64,000 nucleotides of DNA, from assembly GCA_013822735.1 (NCBI GenBank), contig PNKZ01000002.1:1-64000 (forward strand), written 5' to 3'. Shown piece by piece: positions 54,556-62,307 of this stretch; position 1 is the first letter of the stretch; every line of letters begins with the position of its first letter. The notes under the pieces were generated by a model. It worked only from the letters and a program-made list of their open reading frames with translations. It had not been told where the DNA came from and made no database searches. A program made the position numbers and the translations under genes. This stretch comes from Pirellula sp. (GTDB taxonomy: Bacteria > Planctomycetota > Planctomycetia > Pirellulales > PNKZ01).

Positions 54556-54915
54556 GTGAACGCTGGAATCAAGAGTTTTCGCGATCTATTGGTTTGGCAG
54601 AGATCGATGGAACTCGCAAAGATTGTTTATGAGCTAACAAAGGCGTTTCCCAGTGACGAGCGTTTCGGATTAACGAGTCAAGTGCGACGCGCCGTGGTTT
54701 CAGTTTCGTCGAATATTGCGGAAGGACATGCGCGGCAAGGTCGAGAGTTTTCGCATTTTCTCTCCATCGCGCGCGGGTCGTTGGCGGAAGTAGAGAGTCA
54801 GTTGATTTTGGCGGTGAAGCTCGAGTACCTTCCGGAAGCAAGTCTTAGCGAAGCAATGAGCGTGATGGCGGAAGTTCGTAGGATGGCATCCTCGTTGGCG
54901 GAGAAGTTAGCATGA
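54556..54915 (+). CDS. Four-helix-bundle protein (23S rRNA intervening-sequence type)
   Basis: The 119-residue protein is typical of the TIGR02436/S23 four-helix family: FRDLLVWQRSMELAKIVYEL, then FGLTSQVRRAVVSVSSNIAE and FLSIARGSLAEVESQLILA. Founding members are encoded in intervening sequences of 23S rRNA genes; relatives include Avd of diversity-generating retroelements, which form pentamers that bind nucleic acid. This one starts with GTG at 54556 and sits between two functionally linked planctomycete genes. It is bounded by 32-bp inverted repeats. Its stop codon overlaps the next ATG. Confidence 0.9.
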   Translation: MNAGIKSFRDLLVWQRSMELAKIVYELTKAFPSDERFGLTSQVRRAVVSVSSNIAEGHARQGREFSHFLSIARGSLAEVESQLILAVKLEYLPEASLSEAMSVMAEVRRMASSLAEKLA

Positions 54916-56363
54916 GCCTTACTGACCCCTGGCCCCTGACCCCTGACCCCTCCGAGCTTGCTCGGCTTTCTCGTCGTGACGCGTTGCTGCGCGGCGGTGC
55001 TGGTTTCGGTGCTCTAGCGCTTGCGCATCTCCTGCGCGATCACAAAGCGTTCGCCGCGTCGAGCAATCCATTGGCGGCCAAGAAGCCCCATCATGCGGCG
55101 AAGGCGAAGAGCGTGATCTTCCTATTTATGGAAGGCGGCCCGAGCCATATCGATACGTTCGACCCGAAGCCGCTCTTAAACAAGTTGGCCGGCAAGCCGA
55201 TTCCCGAGAGCTTCGGCAAAGTCATCACGGCGATGGGGGAATACGGCTCGCCGCTTTTGGAATCGAAGCGGAAGTGGAAGCAGTATGGCGCGGGAGGGAC
55301 GTGGATCAGCGATTGGTGCCCGCACGTCGCCGAGCATGCCGACAAGCTGGCGGTGTTGCGCTCCTGCTGGGCTGACGGAATCAACCATTCGGCCGGCGTC
55401 TGCCAGATGAACACGGGCAGCATTCTTGCCGGCCGGCCATCGCTGGGTTCGTGGGTTTCGTACGGTCTCGGCTCGGAAAATGAAGACCTGCCGTCGTTCG
55501 TCGTCATGCAAGACAACGCCTCGAGCGTGGTGAACGGCACGCGCAATTGGGGCGCCGGTTTTATGCCGGCCGTGTATCAAGGGGTGCGTTTTTCGCTCGG
55601 GAACGAGCCGATTCCGAACCTTAAAACTCCCGTCGGGGTGTCGGAAGAACAACAGCGCGGCAAACTGGAGTTTCTCAATCGGCTCAACCGCGAACATGCC
55701 TTGGAGCGTCCGCTGCAAACCGAGCTCGATGCCCGCATGCTGGGATATGAGCTGGCTTTTCGGATGCAGGCCGAAGCGCCCGAAGCGGTCGACCTGGCAA
55801 ATGAGACGGCCGAGACCGAAAAGTTGTACGGGCTCGATCACAAAGACACGGCCGTGATGGGGCGCAATTGCCTACTGGCCCGGCGGATGGTGGAACGCGG
55901 CGTGCGCTTCGTGCAGATCTATCACGGAGCCGGCAGTAAGTGGGATGCGCATTCGAAGATCGAGTCGAATCATACGCAGCTCTTTGCGGCGTCCGATAAG
56001 CCGATCGCCGGATTGTTGCAAGACCTGAAGCAGCGCGGACTGCTTGACCAAACGTTGGTCGTGTGGGGCGGCGAATTCGGACGCACGCCGATGTCGGAAA
56101 AGGGAGACGGCCGAGATCATAACCCGACCGGCTTTACCATGTGGATGGCCGGCGGCGGCGTGCGCGGCGGGCAAACCATCGGCACGACCGACGAACTCGG
56201 GCTCCACGCGGTCGAAGACCGACTGCATGTGCACGATCTGCACGCGACGATCTTGCACCTGCTCGGGCTCGACAACATGGCCCTGGTGTTCAAATACAAG
56301 GGACGCCCGGAACGGCCGACGCTCAACGAAGGCTCGGCGCTGCAGAAGATTACGACCGGGTAG
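54912..56363 (+). CDS. DUF1501 secreted (sulfatase-fold) protein with repeat-derived N-terminus
   Basis: The 483-residue protein has the twin-arginine-like SRRDALLRGGAGFGALALAHLL, then the alkaline-phosphatase/sulfatase-like core: IFLFMEGGPSHIDTFDPKP, DLPSFVVMQDN, RGVRFVQIYHGAGSKWDAHS and LVVWGGEFGRTPMSEKGDGRDHN. DUF1501 genes normally follow DUF1549/DUF1553 genes. The first 13 residues, MSLTDPWPLTPDP, are encoded by the right inverted repeat of the inserted cassette; typical members start near the RR motif. Its ATG overlaps the preceding stop (ATGA), so it is now coupled to the cassette gene. Confidence 0.9.
   Translation: MSLTDPWPLTPDPSELARLSRRDALLRGGAGFGALALAHLLRDHKAFAASSNPLAAKKPHHAAKAKSVIFLFMEGGPSHIDTFDPKPLLNKLAGKPIPESFGKVITAMGEYGSPLLESKRKWKQYGAGGTWISDWCPHVAEHADKLAVLRSCWADGINHSAGVCQMNTGSILAGRPSLGSWVSYGLGSENEDLPSFVVMQDNASSVVNGTRNWGAGFMPAVYQGVRFSLGNEPIPNLKTPVGVSEEQQRGKLEFLNRLNREHALERPLQTELDARMLGYELAFRMQAEAPEAVDLANETAETEKLYGLDHKDTAVMGRNCLLARRMVERGVRFVQIYHGAGSKWDAHSKIESNHTQLFAASDKPIAGLLQDLKQRGLLDQTLVVWGGEFGRTPMSEKGDGRDHNPTGFTMWMAGGGVRGGQTIGTTDELGLHAVEDRLHVHDLHATILHLLGLDNMALVFKYKGRPERPTLNEGSALQKITTG
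54919..54950 (-). repeat. Right inverted repeat (32 bp) with G-quadruplex motif on the minus strand
   Basis: Complement of the left repeat with one mismatch. C-tracts at 54926-929, 933-936, 940-943 and 947-950 give four G4 tracts on the minus strand. The repeat lies inside the first codons of the DUF1501 gene. Confidence 0.85.
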
Positions 56364-56407
56364 CGCCGCGCGGCCGCGGCGGCTAAGCGATTACGTTCTC
56401 ATGTCTG

Positions 56408-59365
56408 CTAGCGGCGCGGGCGGACGAGTCCCATTGCCGATTGCACGCGGCGCGGGCCGATCGCCATGCCGATCCAGCCGTCGCGGATGTCGACTTGTTG
56501 CACGTCGAGATCGGCAAAGCGCGGGTCGGTGCCGAGCTTTTCCGGCCAGAGCGGTACGCGCATGTCGTCCGGAAACACCTTGGCGAACACCGTGCGCAAC
56601 GCGATTTGCGAGGTTGTGCCGAGCCGTGGTCCGCTGAGGTGAATCAAGCCGTCGCGGACGAAGCAATTGCAGCCGTCGACGATTTCGGTTTTGAACTCCG
56701 TGCGGACCGTGAAGTCGCGCCAGCTCTTGCCCGCGCGTTGAAGTTCTTCGATCGCCAAGCGGAGTTCGACGCGGCCGTTGTCGCAATGGATCGTGATCGG
56801 GTCGACCTTAGCGAACGTTACTTCGATGTCGCTCGGAATCGTCGCCGGATCGACGACGTCGGGGAGATAGAGCTCGTCGACGGCGAAGCGATAGAGCTCC
56901 GGAGCCGTGAAGTGCCTGCCTTGTAGGGCGAGCCGTTCGAGTACGTTGTTGATCGCCGACTGGTGTACTTGCACGCTCGCGACGTTGTCGCTGTAGGCCC
57001 GAGGGCGCGGCGTGTGCGAGGCCAACTGATCGGCGCCGGCAATGCGTACCCGCATGATGGCCCGTTGCTCGTTCGATTGGAGCTCGATCACGTCGGGCGC
57101 GAGTCCCAACTTGGCGAGCGGGGCGACCACGTATGCATCGAGCTTATCGTCGGCTTGTTGCAGATGCTTGTCGAGTTCGCGATCGAGACCGCGTTCGACT
57201 TGGCGCGAAACCTTCGCGGCCGCTTCGCGCTGGGCGGGAACTCGCTTTTCGGCATGCTGGTCGAGAGCGATCGATTCGACGATGCTCCCCAGGATCGGCA
57301 TGTGGTCGAATTCGGTGCGGATGCCTTGCAAGCGCGAACGGCTCGAGGTGGTCGCCGTGGCCGGAACGACTTCCACACCCCGCGGCGTGAGACTGAAGTC
57401 TTTATAGGCCGTGAAGTTTGAATCGCTATGGCTGAAGAGCCGTACCGGACCGCTGAACGTTTGCGTTTGGGCGTGCACGAGGCCGTTGGCCGTCATACGC
57501 ACCGCGAGGCTGTCGTTGCTCGGCAGGAAGTTGATGCCGATGCCGGTGCGCGTCGAGCTCCAACCTTGCGTCGGCATGCCGAGCACCGTTTCGTTCACCG
57601 GCGCGTTCTGTCGCAACGGTTCGGGGAGCATGCGGTTGAGCAAATCGGCCGACAGCGTTACGCGGACGTTGGCATTGCGGTAGTGCGAAGTGAGCCAGAG
57701 CGCGAGCTGTTTACGTTCGGCGTCTTCCGATAAGTCGAGCATCTTGCATTGGCGAGCCAGGGCATGGGCGTCGCTCGGCAGGCCGCCCCCTTCGAAACGC
57801 TCGATGCTTTCCAGAAGCGCGTGTCCGTCAAGCTCCGTCGCCGCCAACGTTTGGAGTTGCTCGTCGAGACTAGCAAACGCTCCTTGCTTGAGGAACGCAT
57901 TGCGCTCGTCGCTCGCCGCGGCTTTGTGCATGCGTTCGAGAATCGTACGGGCCAGTTCGCGACGCTGCGCTTCGTCGCCGGCGCCGCGGGCCGCTTGGCC
58001 GAGCGTGTCGAGCATCAGGTAATCGCGCCATTGGCGGCCCGTCGCGCCGGCTTCCGCCGTTTCGCGTTCGAGCTCGACCAAGCAGACGGCCAGATCTTCA
58101 GAGCTCGCACGCACGAGAGTCGGCGGCGTGGATTCATGCTTGACCACGGTCGACAACGACTCCCAAACGTCCAGCCGCCGTTGCAAGGCGTGGCGCGTTA
58201 GCCGAACTTGAAGCGCCAAACGCGGATCGAGTTTTTGCTCGTCCAGCAATTTGGGGTCATTCAGGGTCGCCCGCAGCTGTTGAACGATTTCCAGGGTGCG
58301 CGGGGAAGCTGCGTCGGTGATCTTGTCGAGACCGGCAAGCAACGACAGGCTGCGCTCGGCAAAGGATTGCGTGTCGCGATTTTCCGCGAGGTGTTCGAGC
58401 CGAGCAAGCAAGTCGACCGGACGCGGCCACCAAGTCTTAACGACTACCGGAGTCGGCGCCGGTTGCGGCGTCGGAACGGCGATCACCTTCGGCGTCGGGA
58501 GCGCACGCGTCGGATTGGCGCCGGCGGCGGGCGACATGCGGCTCGCCACGAGCTCGGGCTGCGCCGGACGCGACGTTGCAGCGGCGACCGGGGGCTGAAC
58601 AACCGGCGGCGCTTTCGGCGCCGGCTGTTGCGGCTTGGGCGTCGCCGACGGATTTTCCAGCTTGCTCGGTTCGGCAATCTTCGGCGACACGCTCGCCAAT
58701 GGTGCGATGATCGGCGCGGCGGCGATCGGCGCACCGGGCTTGTGACCGCCGTGCAGCACGAAACCGGACGGCGAGGGACGGTAGGTTTGCACCGTGATGG
58801 TCGGCGCGGCGGCAATCTTAGGAGCGATCACCGGCGCCGGTGTCGGCAGATTGGGCGCCACGGGAGAAGACGCGATCGTCGTTTGCGCCGGAGCAAGCGT
58901 CGGCGCACTCAGCGTGGGCACGCTTAAGTTCGGCGCGGCAATGTTGGGAAGCGCCGCAATGGACTGAACTTGCGATTGCGGAGCCTTCGCAGGAAGCGCA
59001 CCGCTGAGACGTAACGCCGGAGCGGGACCGAGATTCGGTTGTGCAAACGTCGGTTGCGCGGCCTGCGTCGTCGCGGTGGTAGGCTTCGTCGCGTACTGCG
59101 AGGTAACGCGCGGCTGCGGCTCGGCAGGAGAACCGACGGCCGGAACCCTCTCCGTTACCATGGTGTACGTAGCCGTGATCCGCGTCGGACCGGTGCCGCC
59201 CGCGACGTGGCGCGTGCAGGGTTCCAGCGGCGTGCGTTGAGCGTAACGCTCCCAGTGACGGGGTGACGTAATGCTCATGGCGAACAGAAACACCAGCACG
59301 AGCAAAAACGGCCAAATTGGCGGTGATTGTCGGCCGTGATTCTGATTGCGGTGATCCATATCCAT
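56408..59365 (-). CDS. Large membrane-anchored protein of unknown function
   Basis: The 985-residue protein has one membrane helix near the N-terminus (residues ~17-33, IWPFLLVLVFLFAMSIT). Residues ~75-330 are proline/alanine-rich (PNLSVPTLSAPTLAPAQTT), a likely flexible spacer. The C-terminal ~650 residues begin with helical blocks (RLEHLAENRDTQSFAERSL) and move to a beta-rich region (VEVTFAKVDPITIHCDNGRVELRL). I do not recognise a family. The single long spacer suggests the C-terminal part reaches across the periplasm. Confidence 0.85.
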   Translation of the reverse strand: MDMDHRNQNHGRQSPPIWPFLLVLVFLFAMSITSPRHWERYAQRTPLEPCTRHVAGGTGPTRITATYTMVTERVPAVGSPAEPQPRVTSQYATKPTTATTQAAQPTFAQPNLGPAPALRLSGALPAKAPQSQVQSIAALPNIAAPNLSVPTLSAPTLAPAQTTIASSPVAPNLPTPAPVIAPKIAAAPTITVQTYRPSPSGFVLHGGHKPGAPIAAAPIIAPLASVSPKIAEPSKLENPSATPKPQQPAPKAPPVVQPPVAAATSRPAQPELVASRMSPAAGANPTRALPTPKVIAVPTPQPAPTPVVVKTWWPRPVDLLARLEHLAENRDTQSFAERSLSLLAGLDKITDAASPRTLEIVQQLRATLNDPKLLDEQKLDPRLALQVRLTRHALQRRLDVWESLSTVVKHESTPPTLVRASSEDLAVCLVELERETAEAGATGRQWRDYLMLDTLGQAARGAGDEAQRRELARTILERMHKAAASDERNAFLKQGAFASLDEQLQTLAATELDGHALLESIERFEGGGLPSDAHALARQCKMLDLSEDAERKQLALWLTSHYRNANVRVTLSADLLNRMLPEPLRQNAPVNETVLGMPTQGWSSTRTGIGINFLPSNDSLAVRMTANGLVHAQTQTFSGPVRLFSHSDSNFTAYKDFSLTPRGVEVVPATATTSSRSRLQGIRTEFDHMPILGSIVESIALDQHAEKRVPAQREAAAKVSRQVERGLDRELDKHLQQADDKLDAYVVAPLAKLGLAPDVIELQSNEQRAIMRVRIAGADQLASHTPRPRAYSDNVASVQVHQSAINNVLERLALQGRHFTAPELYRFAVDELYLPDVVDPATIPSDIEVTFAKVDPITIHCDNGRVELRLAIEELQRAGKSWRDFTVRTEFKTEIVDGCNCFVRDGLIHLSGPRLGTTSQIALRTVFAKVFPDDMRVPLWPEKLGTDPRFADLDVQQVDIRDGWIGMAIGPRRVQSAMGLVRPRR

Positions 59366-59705
59366 CGTTCGCCTTCGTCGCCGAAGCCGAGCCCCGAGAT
59401 GATTCCGTTCGATCCGTATCTATGGGAATCGGCCGGCGGCATGCACTTCATGCATGGCGGATGGATAAATTAGCCGTTGGCGACAATCGGTCGCGGGGCT
59501 TAAGGGTTTCGCCCTAAAACGCGACGACGCCGCTGGTTAGAGCGATGCTTGCGTCCCCAGATGTGGAACTTCGCACAATGCGAGGCGGTGACCGCGCTCG
59601 GAGAATCGTTACAACTCACCGAGATTCCCGGGAATTTTGCTTGGCGCTGACGCCGCTCGCAACGCCGGCAGCACCGGCGTGCGAGCGATTTCGCGCTCGC
59701 AAGCG
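59366..59705. other. Intergenic region without recognised features
   Basis: This 340-base spacer precedes the large membrane-anchored protein gene, which reads leftward. I find no hairpin, repeat or tRNA-like sequence. Confidence 0.4.
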
Positions 59706-59993
59706 CTACTTCGTCTTGGCTTTTCCAGCGGCACTCTTCTTTTGTGCGGCGCGCTTCGATGCCGACTTGCTGACCGAACCGGTAGCGTCGGCCAAGCGGC
59801 CGGTGGCGCGAGCGGCAAAGCCGGCGATCGCCGCTTGTCGTGCGGCGCGTCGGGCCGCGATGTTCTTACCGACTTGTTTTACCGTTGCGGTAATCTTTTC
59901 CAGCACCGTGGGCGATTTCTTTTTCTTTGCCGTCTTGCGCTTCGCCGAACCGACGGCGGCTCGCTTCTTCGTTGGGGCGGATTTCGTAGCCAT
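59706..59993 (-). CDS. Histone H1-like lysine/alanine-rich basic protein
   Basis: The 95-residue protein is strongly basic and lysine/alanine-rich, with KRKTAKKKKSPTV near the start and SKRAAQKKSAAGKAKTK at the end. A predicted helix (VLEKITATVKQVGKNIAARRAARQ) sits between the tails. Composition resembles bacterial H1-like nucleoid proteins (Hc1/HC2-type), but no fold is certain. A GAGG box lies seven bases before the ATG at 59993. The much longer frame extending to 60431 is an artefact covering the next gene. It may help compact planctomycete nucleoids. Confidence 0.7.
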   Translation of the reverse strand: MATKSAPTKKRAAVGSAKRKTAKKKKSPTVLEKITATVKQVGKNIAARRAARQAAIAGFAARATGRLADATGSVSKSASKRAAQKKSAAGKAKTK

Positions 59994-60148
59994 TTCAGTA
60001 CCTCTTGGGAAATTCTTCGCAAACACTGAGCCGTGCGGAAACATGCCGCACGCGCCGCGAATCGCACGGATTCTCAACTTGACGAAGCGAGACGCAAACG
60101 ACGTGCCGCGCATGGAATGGCGCGGCGTTGCACGCCGCCGCGTGCGCG

Positions 60149-60706
60149 CTATTCGGTGATTGCCCGAATCACCCGACAAGGGTTGCCGGCGGCGACAACG
60201 TCCGTCGGAATATCGCGCGTTACCACGCTTCCCGCGCCGATTACCGATCGCGAGCCGATCGTTACGCCGGGGCAAACGATCGCGCCGCCGCCGACCCATA
60301 CGTCGTCGCCGATTGTGATCGGCTTGGCGAATTCTTGACGTCTGCGCAATTCGGCGTTCAGCGGATGCGTCGCCGTGTAAAGCTGCACGTTGGGGCCAAA
60401 CAACGTGAAATTGCCGATACGCACGGGACAAACGTCGAGCACGACGCAGTTGAAATTGAAGAAGACTCGTTCGCCCAGAAGAATATTCACGCCGTAGTCG
60501 CAGTAGAAGGGGGGCTGCATCCAGACGCTATCGCCCCCGGCTCCGAAGAGCGCCGTGGTGACGCGTCGTCGCAACTCTTGCTCGGCTTCACGCGACGCGT
60601 TCAGGTCTTGGCAAAGATCGCGCGCTCGTATTCTCGCGGCGACAAGCTCCGCATCAAGCGGGTCGTAAAGTTCGCCTGCCCGCATTTTGTCCCATTCGGT
60701 CGCCAT
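60149..60706 (-). CDS. maa: Maltose O-acetyltransferase-type enzyme
   Basis: The 185-residue protein matches the LacA/NodL/Maa group of left-handed beta-helix acetyltransferases. It begins MATEWDKMRAGELYDPLDAEL, the N-terminal Maa domain. Hexapeptide repeats include VFFNFNCVVLDVCPVRIGN, then ITIGDDVWVGGGAIVCPGVTIG and SVIGAGSVVTRDIPTDVVAAG. H114 in ATHPLN is the likely catalytic histidine. It would transfer acetyl from acetyl-CoA to a sugar. Trimeric structure is expected. Confidence 0.9.
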   Translation of the reverse strand: MATEWDKMRAGELYDPLDAELVAARIRARDLCQDLNASREAEQELRRRVTTALFGAGGDSVWMQPPFYCDYGVNILLGERVFFNFNCVVLDVCPVRIGNFTLFGPNVQLYTATHPLNAELRRRQEFAKPITIGDDVWVGGGAIVCPGVTIGSRSVIGAGSVVTRDIPTDVVAAGNPCRVIRAITE

Positions 60707-60769
60707 TTGCTCAGCTCGCGGTGCGGAAGGTGAGGGAACAATGACCGATCGTAGCCTACATTCGCCGGC

Positions 60770-61402
60770 TTACTCCGAGTCGAAGCTCGGGGGCGGTTCC
60801 TCGCCGCGCGATTCTTCAAACTTCTTCCAAGTGCGCTGCAGCACGTCGAGCAGGGCCGGTACCTGTGGGGCGGCCATGAAGACGCGCGCCGCCACCACCG
60901 ATTTTGGGTAGAGGTTCGCGATGAAGTCGAAGCAAAACTCCGCCGGGGCGTGACCGATCATCACGGCATTCGCGTAACACCCGCCGAGCTGTTCGTCGGA
61001 GAGTTTGAGTTGTTCGTAAAGTTCCTCGATCGAATCGGGGGGCGGCTCTCCTTGCGTGGCCATGCGCGCCACGGGCATTTGCGGCATGCCGCCGAACGTT
61101 TCCTGATAGACCCTGAGGTTTTCTTGCAGCGCGGCGATAAACCGCGGCACGACCCCCATCGGAAGCACGATGCGCGCCGTAATCTGATGCGGATGCGCGA
61201 GCTTCAGGATGAAGTCGATGAGAAACTCATCGGGACCCTGCAGGACGATGGCCCCGGTGCTGAAGACCCCTTTGGCCACGCGCTCCGGCACACGGGCGCT
61301 CACCGGCTCAAATTGGAATTGCTGACTCAAGTGCTCCGGCGTTTCGCCGGAGCTATCGTCGTCGCCCGTCGGTTCATCGTCGGAGAAGTCGTCGCCGCTC
61401 AT
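60770..61402 (-). CDS. Protein with two DUF3467-like domains
   Basis: The 210-residue protein has an acidic N-terminus (DDEPTGDDDSSGETP). A DUF3467-like unit follows (~38-100, FSTGAIVLQGPDEFLIDFI and RFIAALQENLRVYQ), and a second unit spans ~140-200 (YANAVMIGHAPAEFCFDFI and PALLDVLQRTWKKFEE). DUF3467 proteins are usually about 100 residues with one copy; here two appear in tandem. The function is unknown. It is divergent from the ABC transporter genes. Confidence 0.85.
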   Translation of the reverse strand: MSGDDFSDDEPTGDDDSSGETPEHLSQQFQFEPVSARVPERVAKGVFSTGAIVLQGPDEFLIDFILKLAHPHQITARIVLPMGVVPRFIAALQENLRVYQETFGGMPQMPVARMATQGEPPPDSIEELYEQLKLSDEQLGGCYANAVMIGHAPAEFCFDFIANLYPKSVVAARVFMAAPQVPALLDVLQRTWKKFEESRGEEPPPSFDSE

Positions 61403-61572
61403 GCTGAAAATCTAGTCGCAAGGATATTCGTAACGTGCTCGGGCGTTCGCCGCGTCGGCGGCGCCGTCGCGCTCTGGCAGAATCGTATTCCACCGGTAAT
61501 CATAGGCGTGTCGAGCCGCGCTGCCTATCCTTCGATTTGCGGCCGCTTGCTTGCTGCGAAGAGTCGAACATC

Positions 61573-62307
61573 TTGAGCCAAGCAGAATCGCGGGCCTCCG
61601 CTTCATCGGTATTGTTGCGATTGGAAAATGTCGGCAAGACCTACCATATGGGCGAGGTCTCCGTAAACGTATTACGGCACGTGGCGCTGGAGATCCGAGA
61701 TCGTCAGGTACTCGCGATCCTTGGTCCCAGCGGATCGGGAAAAAGCACGCTGTTAAATATTATCGGCGGACTCGATTCGGTCTCCGAAGGGCGCGTTTGG
61801 TATCGCGATCGCGAAATGACCGCGTTCTCCCCCCGCGAGTTGACCACCTACCGTCGCGAAATCGTCGGATTCGTCTTTCAGTTTTACAACCTCGTGCCGA
61901 ATCTCACGGCGCGAGAAAACGTGATGGTGTCGACCGAGATCAGCCGCCGGCCGCTCGATGTCGAGGAGGCATTGCGGCTGGTCGGGCTCTCCGACCGCGC
62001 GGAGCATTTTCCGTCGCAAATGTCCGGAGGCGAGCAGCAGCGCGTTTCCATCGCGCGAGCGCTGGCAAAGAATCCTGAGTTGCTCCTCTGCGACGAGCCG
62101 ACCGGCGCGCTCGACTACGACACCGGTAAACGGGTGCTGCGTTTGTTGGTCGACGCCTGCCGCAAGCTCGGGAAGACCGTGGTAATCATTACGCACAACG
62201 CCGCCATCGCGCAGGTGGCCGACCATGTGATCCGCCTCCGCTCCGGCGAAATCGTCGAAGCACACGACAATCCGGATCCGGCGCCGCCCGAGGAGATCAC
62301 CTGGTGA
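61573..62307 (+). CDS. ABC transporter ATP-binding protein (MacB/LolD type)
   Basis: The 244-residue protein has Walker [11 protein letters not shown]-loop FVFQFYNL, signature [15 protein letters not shown], Walker [13 protein letters not shown] and the switch histidine in VIITHN. It groups with MacB/LolD-like lipoprotein or macrolide exporter ATPases. The start is probably the TTG at 61573 after GAAGAG; the frame upstream of that lacks domain content and no ATG is available until residue ~26. The next gene's GTG overlaps its stop, so the two are co-translated. Confidence 0.93.
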   Translation: MSQAESRASASSVLLRLENVGKTYHMGEVSVNVLRHVALEIRDRQVLAILGPSGSGKSTLLNIIGGLDSVSEGRVWYRDREMTAFSPRELTTYRREIVGFVFQFYNLVPNLTARENVMVSTEISRRPLDVEEALRLVGLSDRAEHFPSQMSGGEQQRVSIARALAKNPELLLCDEPTGALDYDTGKRVLRLLVDACRKLGKTVVIITHNAAIAQVADHVIRLRSGEIVEAHDNPDPAPPEEITW

